This document shows, in pieces, positions 53,522-63,142 of a stretch of 64,000 nt of DNA. A model generated the notes under the pieces. That model made no database searches. It worked only from the letters and a program-made list of their open reading frames with translations, and was not told the origin of the DNA. How positions within the stretch are numbered: position 1 is the stretch's first letter; each line of letters begins with the position of its first letter. Location: positions 12,876,604 through 12,940,603 of the forward strand of contig JACDQD010000011.1 in assembly GCA_019843655.1 (NCBI GenBank), given 5' to 3'. The translations under genes and the position numbers were made by a program. This DNA comes from Lethocerus indicus (lineage: Eukaryota > Arthropoda > Insecta > Hemiptera > Belostomatidae).

Positions 53522-56500
53522 GCGCTTTTACGGTTAACGTAACGGGCCTAGCATAACTGACACCTCGCATATTGCCCAGAAATCTCTCTCGTTTCGGTTT
53601 CCGGCCGTCGTCAGTGACATCCCATTGGTGATACAGCGAGTTACTACATTATCGTAATTGTTCGACCTAATTCTGAAACCGGGAAATTGAAAGCGACGAA
53701 TCTAATTTAATCTTAATGTTACTGCAGCGTGCCCTTGTAAAGACTTAGCAAGTTGGGAGCTGTTTTAGCGGTTCCTTTTATCGTGATTGATTTCAATAAT
53801 CCCGGCCATTTCTCCGCCCCGAATTATAAGTCGGAAGGCGGCATCTTTGAAATCGCTTAGTCTAACAAATTTACGGTGAGAGGAACCGATAGCTTCGGGG
53901 AGGGAGGGCCCCGAACAGAGGGCGGACCCGGGGACACAAGTGAAAACTCGAGTCCACCGGTTAAAAGGTTAATGTTGAGCATTAACGGGCCGTCATTTAT
54001 ACGTCGGGGAACGGGAGATTGGGGAGGGGGGGTGGGTCGCCCCGGGGCCCCGACAAGAAACTGCATTTACCGGACATTACAAAGGTCGGGGGGTAGGGGG
54101 GTAGGGTGAGCCGTAAAATATTATTTAGAATATGCTAATGAACCCGGGAATTCTCCGCTCGGTCCCCCGTTTGATTACCTGCGGGTCCTCCCAATAAAAC
54201 ACGCTCCTACAACGAGAACTCATTAAATATTCAAGCCAGGGAAGAGCCGAGGGAAAAAACGAAGCCAATAATATCTTAACATGATAGATTGAACTGTTTT
54301 TATGATTCCCCAACCCCCTCAGCACCACAACTTCCAACAACCACCGTCACAGTCACTCTCAGCACGAACACACAGATTCCGTATAATGTAACATTTTTTT
54401 TTTCGAGAGTACGTACGCCGTAGATAGATTTTATGCATTCATTTGCATAATTCAAAACTTCTTGAATTGCTAAGAAAATAATTTATACAACTGGCTCTTC
54501 CCCCCCTCCATCATTCGGGCGTTATACCGGTATGCCTCGTTTGAAACGGCCGACTGGAGGCTGGTATCTGAGAATTATTATTAGTTCTAATTTGTTTATT
54601 TTATTTTGCCGACATTACGATGCCAGAAATATGAAGTATAAGATGCCGTTTTTATTGTTATTATTCAACAGGAAAAACAAAGTATAGATAACCCGATATT
54701 GCCGCAAGAACGACTAACAATTACGCCTGTAACTCCATGCATAAATAAATTAAATCATTTTTGTTTTTATTTTACATTTATGAAATTATATAGTTAGTGA
54801 CCAATTAAGACCCTTTATTCAACCTTCCCATACTACTGAATTATTGTAGCGATTTATCAATTTATTTATTGTCGATATTCCAACCTGAATGGTCGAGGTT
54901 GGTATAAAGCAACTATTATATTTGTATTATTATCTCGTAGCCCTAAGCATATTATGGTTATACTATAAAGTATAGCATGATAAATAAACAGTGACGATTA
55001 TGATTAATACCTTGAGCCTTCCAATAAAAAGAACATCTACCACCTGAGAGTACGAGACGATCAATTTCAAATTACGAAATGACATCGGAGCGGTCACAAG
55101 AATTCAGGACGTTTGAAAGCCGGACGTGAAATTAAATGTAATTATTTTAAATGTTAAGGTCAATTTTCTAATGGCATAAATTTCTATACAACACACAGTA
55201 GATAAGGCTAATGTTTTATACATCAGAAAATTCATACGCAGAAATTTTAGTATTAATTTTCTCGCCCTCAACCGTGGCGTCGTGTCAATTAGTGATAATT
55301 TCTAAATTGTAACCTATCCAGCGATAACGTTATTTTATTGTCCCCCTTTTTTCTCTTCTCGGAACCGTTTATCGCCGGCATTATGCGAGGCGGGATATTT
55401 GCAATTCAATTCAATTAAACGGAGCCCCCTCATCGATTAATTAAAGCATCGATTAAATTTCATACGGAGATAAGTTTGAAAGTTATGCCGCGGGCGGCGT
55501 TCATTAGGGGGTGGAAACGGTTCTATCGCGGCGGAGAGACTATTATCAGCGGGGCCCTCTGTCATCCTCCCTGTTCCTGGCACACGACCGGACCCGGGAG
55601 GTTTTCGCGATGCCGGGAAATGGGAAAACGCGAGCGGCTGGTAAAATGAAGCCGATACTGTTGGCCGTAAACGCGAGGAAATTTACAACATGAGCCCTTA
55701 AAACCGCTTCCCTTTTCTTTTTTCTTATAGGCTTTATCGCTTTATAACATCATCGAAAACTAAGTCAATACAATACAGGCGTTGTATTATCAGCAGGGCG
55801 ATAACACCACATTGGCGCTAGACTAAATCGTTCAACTGCCGTTCCAGAAATACTACTAGTATGAGTACAATACGACCGAACGAACTAAAATACGGATTTT
55901 GTCGCCAAGCCAAAAACTGATCTTTGAGCGAAAAAGGACTATTAATCATACATTAAAGCGAGTGGGAACCCATTATGTGTTTTGGATTCCATAAATTTAT
56001 CTTAAATCTAGCTCAGTACAAGATGACCTGGTTCACAAAATTAACAATTTAAATGTTCGTCTACTGCACTCTCATGAACACCGTTATGTGACACTCTTGG
56101 CAAATAACTTTTGAATTTTATACACTATATTTATAGGCGAGTAATCTTAATATAATTTTCTGTAACAAGGTGCAAAAATGTTATTACAGAAGTGTACATG
56201 ATTATGTTATCATTTCCATACACTCCAGATCAGCAGGTGGCCGAGAGTCGATTTCATTACTTTCGCCGATCGTGGGGGCCGGCCGAATCGTCCCACTGAA
56301 ACCAATACGGACGTCCAACCGAAGAGAGTGATATATCACCACAGCAGGAGTCCGAGTCAATAGCTGCGGGAGGCCTTCGTGGACGGGAGCGGACGGGGGG
56401 GAGGGGAACTATCTCCGGCTAAATGAATTCTTTTTTGTCCTCGGCGTCGTCCCGGTTTCAATCCAATATCGCCGACCGGGCGGCGTTTCGTACCTGCCCG

Positions 56501-57138
56501 ACGCTAAGCTAAACCGGTTACGAGCAAAAAATAAAACCCGAAGGGAGATATTCGCTCGGCGCGATGGAAAAAAAAAGGAAATATTCCCCATAAGGCCTCC
56601 CTCTCGGCCTTTCGCCGGCCGAACGGTCGGAAGAAGAGACGAGGGGGGAATGAGGAGTATAAGTAGCGGAGGAGAGAAAAAAGAATCCAGACACAAAATA
56701 CAAGTTAATTAAGAAAAGAAGGAGGCGGAGGAGTCCCCCCCTTTCCCTCTGAACTCATTAACGGTCACGCAGAGTTCTCGAAGGGCGACAAAGCGGAAAG
56801 AAGTTATTATCAGAGGTTTATAATTTAAGATATTGATAGGGATAAAATTCTACCATAAGTACAAAAAAAATCATATACGTAGAAATAATGACTGTGCCCT
56901 CTCGACAAAAACTAATGTAAAGCTATAAACACAGAGACAAGACCGGCTTCGCAAACAACTGTTGTATCTCTCATTTATAGCGCCGCTATAATATTCATTA
57001 AAGTGAAATTAGGAGTTCCACAGCTAAAAATTAGATTAGCTTTCACTAATCGACCGACATTCCTACTAATCGACAGTCCACTGTTTTAAATTAAAACGCT
57101 TATCAACGGTTACTATTAGAATTTCTGAAGGCTCCTAC
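53522..57138. other. No gene seen; G-rich then AT-rich non-coding DNA
   Basis: No gene is supported. G-rich segments lie at 53897-54108. The 54.4-55.3 kb stretch is AT-rich and featureless. A CpG-dense patch at 55490-55690 carries a 60-codon frame with no recognisable domain. Another GC-rich patch at 56230-56720 includes purine-rich DNA. Confidence 0.5.
54004..54108 (+). other. G-rich segments with quadruplex potential
   Basis: Two clusters of G-runs occur, at 54004-54052 and 54085-54108 (the latter GGGGGG-TA-GGGGGG-TA-GGG). Short loops and long runs favour quadruplex formation on the plus strand. Confidence 0.5.
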
Positions 57139-57320
57139 CCTAGACCGGTTTCCGCCTGTCTCAGCGGTATCCCGTTAGTAATAACAGTGAGAGACTTGAG
57201 AGTGTGTCGGTCGGATCGGCCCGTCAGCACAATCGCTACACTAACGGGATCCCGCTGACCATAGTGAGAAGCCGAAACCGGTCTAGCATGGGACCAAACA
57301 AACGACGGGACAAAATAACA
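57139..57320. repeat. Head-to-head pair of hammerhead-like copies (inverted repeat)
   Basis: The left copy (minus strand) keeps GAAACCGGTCTAG with a shortened stem II region and CTGAGAC. The right copy (plus strand) reads CGCTGACC, then a diverged stem II region ending AGCC, GAAACCGGTCTAGC, and a GGGACCAAACAAACGACGGGA tail in place of the family tail. Outside the core, ATCCCGTTAGT (57169-57179) and ACTAACGGGAT (57240-57250) are exact reverse complements and CAGCGG pairs with CCGCTG. The pair can fold into one long hairpin with a loop of about 60 nt. Confidence 0.7.
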
Positions 57321-57624
57321 AGCGAGGAAAAGGAATACCTAAGCGGACCTGGTGTCAACAATAATAAATAGTACTACTGAAAAAATTCTAATTGTATATT
57401 AACAATCAAACACAAATTATATATTCAGATCATTCACCACAAATTTTTAAAATAAATCACACGATATCCGTCCGTTCTGTAGATCTCAACTGTGAACTGG
57501 GACTCTAGGCATCGTGCGCTAAAACAACAAGACCATAGGCTCTCGAATTTTCCCCGTTTTCATTTCCTATCCTTTTTTTTGTAATCCCATCACAATACTT
57601 TTCCAGTATATAAAGATTCGGGTT

Positions 57625-58065
57625 CGGGAGGACGAAAGGAAGAAAGAGGAAAGGAAAAAAAATAAGAACGCCGAGCCAAGTAATCTGATATTGCCACGAA
57701 TTCCACACCGAGAGGGAGAGAGAGAAAGAAAGAATGAGAAAGAGAGGGAAAATGAGATACGAAGGAGCAGAAGGAAAGAGAGAGATGGAGAGAGAGTTCT
57801 TCCTGTGGGCCTCAATTCTAGTTTAGATGGAAGAAGAGGAAAGGAAGGAGGTAGAGGGGGGGGGTTGAGAAAATATGGCACCTCCCCGGCTCTATCCCTC
57901 GGCCCAATCTTAATTGTAGTATAGGGCTCCTGCCTCCACGAGCTTTTATTTTTATTTTTTTCTTCTCCTCCTTCCTTTTTACTTTTATTTTCTCTTTTTT
58001 TTCTTCTTCTTCTTCTTCTGATATTCCTTTTCGGTTTCGGTCTTCCTTTTTTCTTCTTATTTTCT
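57625..58065. repeat. Purine-rich block followed by pyrimidine-rich block
   Basis: GA-rich sequence at 57625-57665, 57709-57796 and 57825-57870 is followed by a T/C-rich block at 57943-58065 with TTC units at about 58000-58019. The opposed composition means the two blocks could pair imperfectly. The overlapping minus-strand 176-codon frame reads Lys/Glu-rich low complexity and is not credible as a gene. Confidence 0.8.
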
Positions 58066-59938
58066 CGACCTCTCGAAACGCAAGGAGTAGCGTCATCAAT
58101 AACGGGTTTAAAAAGATGGTTTCAATTCTTGTGGGCTCGATCTCGCCGGAGAGTACGATTAATAATCCGAACGCGTTGAGAGTGAGAGAGAGGGAGAGAG
58201 AGATATAGGGAGAACGAGAAGTGGACCGGAATGTCCTGCGATCGGATCTTCTGGGCTTAGAGGACTGTATCAGGTTTCGTTTAAGTATCAAATTCGCGGT
58301 TGTTACGAACAATATACAAATATTAGGCCAATACTGAAATGCGCACATTATCTACTGATATTGAAATATGTGCGCACAAAAATTTATTTTTACAGACTAT
58401 TCTTAATACCTCAGCGTCGTAGGCTAATTAAAAATATGTTCGAATTTGTGCTGAATGACACCAGGTATCATAAAATCGCATCAGTCTAATGTAAACATGG
58501 TGTTACCATAAAAATAATTAACGACTAGTAATAATGACCTTACACATTATGAATTAATAATTGTTGTAATTATGCATACGGAAGAGAATGTTTCCTATCA
58601 AAGAATTCTTACACGATTCAATACCCTACTAATTATTTAAAACAGAAGTAGTACTAGCATCCCAAGTGGAGAAGATATATTTCTAAATACCTATCGGGTA
58701 CATGGCCGTGGGCCGAACTGCCACCATAATGAATATATAAATCTCTTTATTCCCCCACCGGACCTAGCCGGAATCGAACCAGCGTCTCCCGACCCCCGAG
58801 GCAGTTATAACCACGGCCACCGTTCTTATCATTAGTGCAAAGGCCGTGTCGATAATTCAATCGTGAGCCAGGGCATTTACTTAACCGCCGCATCATTATC
58901 CTGGCCACGCTTTGTCAATAACACGTCCACTTAAACCAAAAAGCGGGCTTCCAAAGTGCCCGTACAATTAATACCGGCGTATTTAGAACGAGGGCATAAA
59001 ATCACAAAAGGTAAACAAGATTGGGACTCGAGTTTCCGTCCAAGGCGGTTGTCTAAGAACATCATTTGCCGGCGACTCATAACCGTAAACAGACTCAAGA
59101 GGGGGCGAAGCAGTATAAAAACTGGAGTATAAACCGGGGCGGGCGTCCTCAGTGGATTATTGGGTCGAAAATGGGGGATAAAAATAAAATTTTAAAATAA
59201 ATAAAGCTCTTTGGAACTGGCTGAGTTATGTTTTACGAAGGAATAAAGTGTCAACTGGAATTACGCCGTTCTATCTTGCTCCTTCTTTACTGTGGTCATT
59301 CTTTTTGCCTTCGCCGTCCCCCTTTTTCCTCGCACACTTTTGTACCGCTCCGATGGCGTGTTGAACCGCCGTAACAACGCCTTTACGAATGAACGGAATT
59401 CGTTCCCGATATCGTCTATTAGCAGCCATCCCGAAGAAGAAAAATTATTTAAATATTCGCGGCGTTAAAAGTTTTACAGCGGCGAGCATGAGAGCGTTTT
59501 ACGACACTCGGTCGGCGGGGCGGAGGTGTATCGCAAGGGCGGCTCTCCCCCCCTAAACACCATTCACGTCCCGAAGAGTAAGGAATACCTTTTATTTTTT
59601 TTTCTTGTACTACCTTCATTCTAAAAAAAATGCGGGAGGCGCAGAATATTGTTAAGCGGGTCGTAGAGGTATTTTAGTACGTGTAAAAATGATAGGGCAA
59701 ATCTTTATGCGGCGGCGTTATCGCCAATACGGTGGAACTAGTTGGGCCGTAAAGATAACAGGAAAAATCTGATGTCCCCGTACATAAATTTGAAACGCTT
59801 ACGCGCCTTCAGACACCGGTTGCGGTTCGCCTACGGTTATACGGGGGCCGTTCCAACACTTGGATAAACATTTTTTTTTATGGTTCGCGCGATATCATGG
59901 CTCATTAACCATAATCTGCCAATGGTCAGTTGTGTTTC
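58066..59938. other. No gene seen; one tRNA-like fragment
   Basis: No gene is supported. The stretch contains a short GA run near 58182-58204, the tRNA-like fragment at 58755-58830, AT-rich DNA, and GC-richer DNA near 59.3-59.6 kb. Confidence 0.55.
58755..58830 (-). repeat. tRNA-derived SINE-like head
   Basis: On the minus strand TGGCCGTGGTTATAACTGCC gives an A-box and a D-arm (GGC pairing with GCC). About 25 nt later GCTGG-TTCGATT-CCGGC gives a full five-pair T-arm with a B-box. The spacing fits an internal RNA polymerase III promoter. The anticodon arm is irregular and no acceptor stem pairs, so it is not a functional tRNA. A SINE head or tRNA pseudogene fits. Confidence 0.6.
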
Positions 59939-59975
59939 TTAGACCGATTTCGGTACAAAGTTATCCCCGATATAA
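59939..59975 (-). repeat. Hammerhead-like motif remnant
   Basis: On the minus strand TACCGAAATCGGTCTAAG keeps the GAAA box. ATCGGT in stem III remains self-pairing through a G-U pair. The CTGAAGA side is not clear. To the right, CCGCTACTGACGGGG (59994-60008, plus strand) resembles the start of another unit. Confidence 0.5.
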
Positions 59976-60116
59976 TAAAAAAGAATAAAAGGGCCGCTAC
60001 TGACGGGGAATACATATCACATGTCAGAGACGCTTCCTTCTTAAAATGGCAATACTAAAATTAACTGTCTAATAACTAAGCCTCCGTGATCAGTCAATAA
60101 TAAGCATAAATAAGAA

Positions 60117-60190
60117 TTAACTCACTCATCAACCAACAGTTCCCATAGCGGCACAGGTATAAATAATGTCACTCACCTGAAACAAAAAAA
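60117..60190 (-). repeat. Ratchet-like repeat, copy 3
   Basis: On the minus strand a TTTAAT branchpoint-like site is followed by a T-run, GTTTCAG and GTGAGTGACAT (junction between 60177 and 60176). The plus strand contains ATGTCACTCACCTGAAAC. Flanking sequence after the donor aligns with copies 1 and 2, including a GTATAAAT block. Confidence 0.65.
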
Positions 60191-60827
60191 AAATTATATT
60201 AAACACAGATATTCTCGCCTATAGAATAATGTTATTAAAATAAATCCACAATGTATTCGCCTAACCCACTGTAAATAAAAGATTACCAAAAGCATCAAAT
60301 GCTTCAGAGTATTGAAGACTAAGGTGCATACTAGTTTCTGTCACAACACCATCTTCGAATTCTGATAACCTTTATAGATAGTCGTTTAACTGGTACGATT
60401 ATTTATGATCCTTGTCAATAACTAACTGTATGGCTATATGGAACCTCGGGGGATTATTGCAGTGACAATGACCGGTTTGCGCCAGGAACAAGCGAAAGGA
60501 AGAATGACTGATAGTACGATCGAGTGAACCTCAGCGATGAAATTCGTACGTACGTGATCCTGATCGCTATCTGATTAGATGAATGTCCGCATATGAAGCG
60601 CACCTTGTGGAAAGGCACGGCCGCTACGACGGTAATTATTTATTATACGCCGGGTGATCGTTCAAAAATTTCACCTCCGACCTCAATGCGCGCGAGGTTC
60701 GAACAACTGAACAGTTATCGTCACCACTTGGTTTTAGATATTCGTTTTACTACTTCTTTTAAAAGTTCCAGATACTCAGCTATGCAAATTCAATTGAAAT
60801 TAATACATTTTCTTGCGGACAATTGGC

Positions 60828-61490
60828 CGTTTAACACGAAACCATTGAGACCAAAATAATTTTTCGCGTTAAACGATGAATGCAAACAAACTCAATAATA
60901 TTTTTGATGTAATAACAGAATTTACGTTAAACTTTATACTCTTGTGTACTATATCAGTCCATACAATGTTAAACGAATCACACTAAGTACAGAATTAAGT
61001 CTTCATATACCAAAATTTAATAAACTAAAAAAAAAATAAAATGAAAGAATATAATTTTTAAGTTTCTGGTACAGTGGGAAAAGTAACTGCGAAACTTATT
61101 TCATTAACCATTTCATCATCACTATCTACAGCGGTGGGACCTACTTTCGATGAATGTACGACATTCAAGTTTATTCATCCCAGATACGCAATTTTATCCC
61201 ATTGATTGATTTTTGTTTCGAGTTAAAGGAAAATAAACTTGTGAAATTACGCAGTATTACCAGAATATTTTGCACTGATTCACCTTAAACAACGTTTTCG
61301 TATCACTCATTAAATCCCAAACCGCCGGGAAAATCCACAACCGAAGTTCGACTTTCAGTTGAAAGAAACATTTCGATTTTCAATTACTCTCGCCGTATAT
61401 ATACTGGCTCGTTAATTTGCCCACCTATTGGGGCCAGTTTCGGTTAATAAACTAGTGAGGCGCCTACGCACGTCTTAGAGACACATCCTG
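60828..61490 (-). mobile_element. Diverged interspersed repeat, copy 2, ending at a hammerhead-like motif
   Basis: This is the homologue of 49768-50395, in the same orientation and about 11 kb away. It has the same block order and slightly greater length. On the minus strand AACCGAAACTGGCC (61444-61431) is the motif remnant. The following plus-strand segment TAGTGAGGCGCCTACG parallels TAGTGAGGCACCTACC at the first copy. No coding capacity is seen. A shared transposable element is the simplest explanation; the subclass is unproven. Confidence 0.7.
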
Positions 61491-63044
61491 TTACTTTTCT
61501 TTTTAAATGAACCCGAGTATAGCCTCTCCTATTCCCCGCCATGGCTTCGGACAAGTCGGTATAACATTAACCGTAATATTTCAAACCGATTATTGTGAAA
61601 CCGACACAACTGCGGCACCCCCAGAAATAAGTATATTCCTTTGAGAGCGGAGCTGCCGCTAGGGCGACAAGTGCCCGGACGGGGGATTCGGTGTGGGCGC
61701 CCGCGCTCGGCATTTACATTTCGCTTTCCCCACAAACCGGAACCGACCGAAGCAGCTTTCGCTTTTGGCGGGACGCCTTCCAATCAATCCCGCATCGGTG
61801 TTCATTTTATAAGCCCTGTTGATAATTAGGTGTAAATCCGGGAGGAGTTCAAGGACTAGATGAGCTAAGGTACTTCAGAACTCAGTATCACTGTTCGTAG
61901 AACACCTCCATATATTTTTTTTCATTATAGTCACTAATTTGGAACCACATTCTGACTTGGGTGAACAGAGATCCTGTAATCCCATATAACAATGAAGAAC
62001 TCCTCTGGTAATCACCGAAGCACTAACCCCATGTAACCATCTGTTATAGCAGGATTGCAGTATAGGTTGGAACCTCGGTAGGTGCCGAATATAACTGTCG
62101 TTGTGGGTCATCAAAGAATTCTCCGTGTTGAACTCATTCGATTCGACGGTATACCGAAATTTTCGTGTACAGTGAAGTCGATCGTCTGCCATATGGTCCA
62201 CAAGCGGCGGCGACAGAAAGTCGGTTCACGACAATGTTGCGAGTCATCGCGCTTTCAACATAATCGCTTCGATATTAAAACAAACGCGACCAAATGATAC
62301 CCGCAGCGGTGAAAAAAGAAGAAAACGGAGGCCAACAAGAAATTAGATTGACGCCAATGATGAAAACAGGCCCGACATTAGATCCCCTTTCAATCAGGTA
62401 ATTTACTCGGGATTTGAAACTGAATTTAAAATTTCCATAGTGAATACACTGGCGGATAATATAACTCCGAACCGACCGCGGAGTTTCATCGTTTGTCCAC
62501 CATATTATTGAGTTTATAACGTCCAATAAATTAATAGGTCTATTTCATTGTATGAACACTGAACTATGACAAGACAGGCGTATAATTAGAACTAGAAATT
62601 GCAGTTCGAGTCTATCACAAATCTCGGTGTTTAGGATAAGTTTTGGAATTGAAAAAGAAGAGGACGTAAACACAATATTTAACTAAAATATTAATCTTTG
62701 TAAATGCAAATGAGGTAAAGTTTTTGTAATCTATTTACCAACCCCCCCTAATTTGCTCAGATATTATATTTTTCCCAATTGCCACTAGCGTAAGTTAACC
62801 CCAATAGGGCGGTGATAATTCTTCCGGCCCTGCCAGTGCGAGAATACTAGGACTGGTCCTGCGGACAGTGTGTATAAAAGGTTCTTGAATATCGTGAAAA
62901 TGGAGGCGAGGGACTCGGAGAAACACGGGACAAGGAGGAGGCCGGGCGGGTGAAACTGATGGCCTTGCCGGCCGGAACAAAGAGACCGAAACACATCGGG
63001 CCAATTACCCCCCGAGCGGCGGCCCAACACCCGACCTCAGCCGG

Positions 63045-63046
<2 letters not shown>
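61491..63046. other. No gene seen; non-coding DNA
   Basis: No gene is supported. Short overlapping frames at 61.5-62.5 kb show no recognisable domain. GC-richer DNA lies at 61.6-61.8 kb and at 62.8-63.05 kb, leading into the GA microsatellite. Confidence 0.55.

Positions 63047-63139
<93 letters not shown>
63047..63139 (+). repeat. Pure (GA)n microsatellite, about 46 units
   Basis: Ninety-three uninterrupted nucleotides of GA, the longest perfect simple repeat in the window. The open frames through it (Arg-Glu and Ser-Leu dipeptide repeats) are artefacts of the repeat. The exact copy number may be affected by assembly. Confidence 0.98.

Positions 63140-63142
<3 letters not shown>

Noticed and set aside
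57818..58348. 176-codon minus-strand open frame
   Set aside because: The Lys/Glu/Arg-rich part is a reading of the TTC/TTT tract. No domain is recognisable outside it.
60340..60365. AACACCATCTTCGAA preceded by CTAGTTTCTG, similar to the reverse of the motif
   Set aside because: The CTGAAGA box has lost a base and stem II does not form; too weak to call a copy.
63047..63139. Open frames encoding Arg-Glu or Ser-Leu dipeptide repeats
   Set aside because: Direct products of the GA microsatellite.
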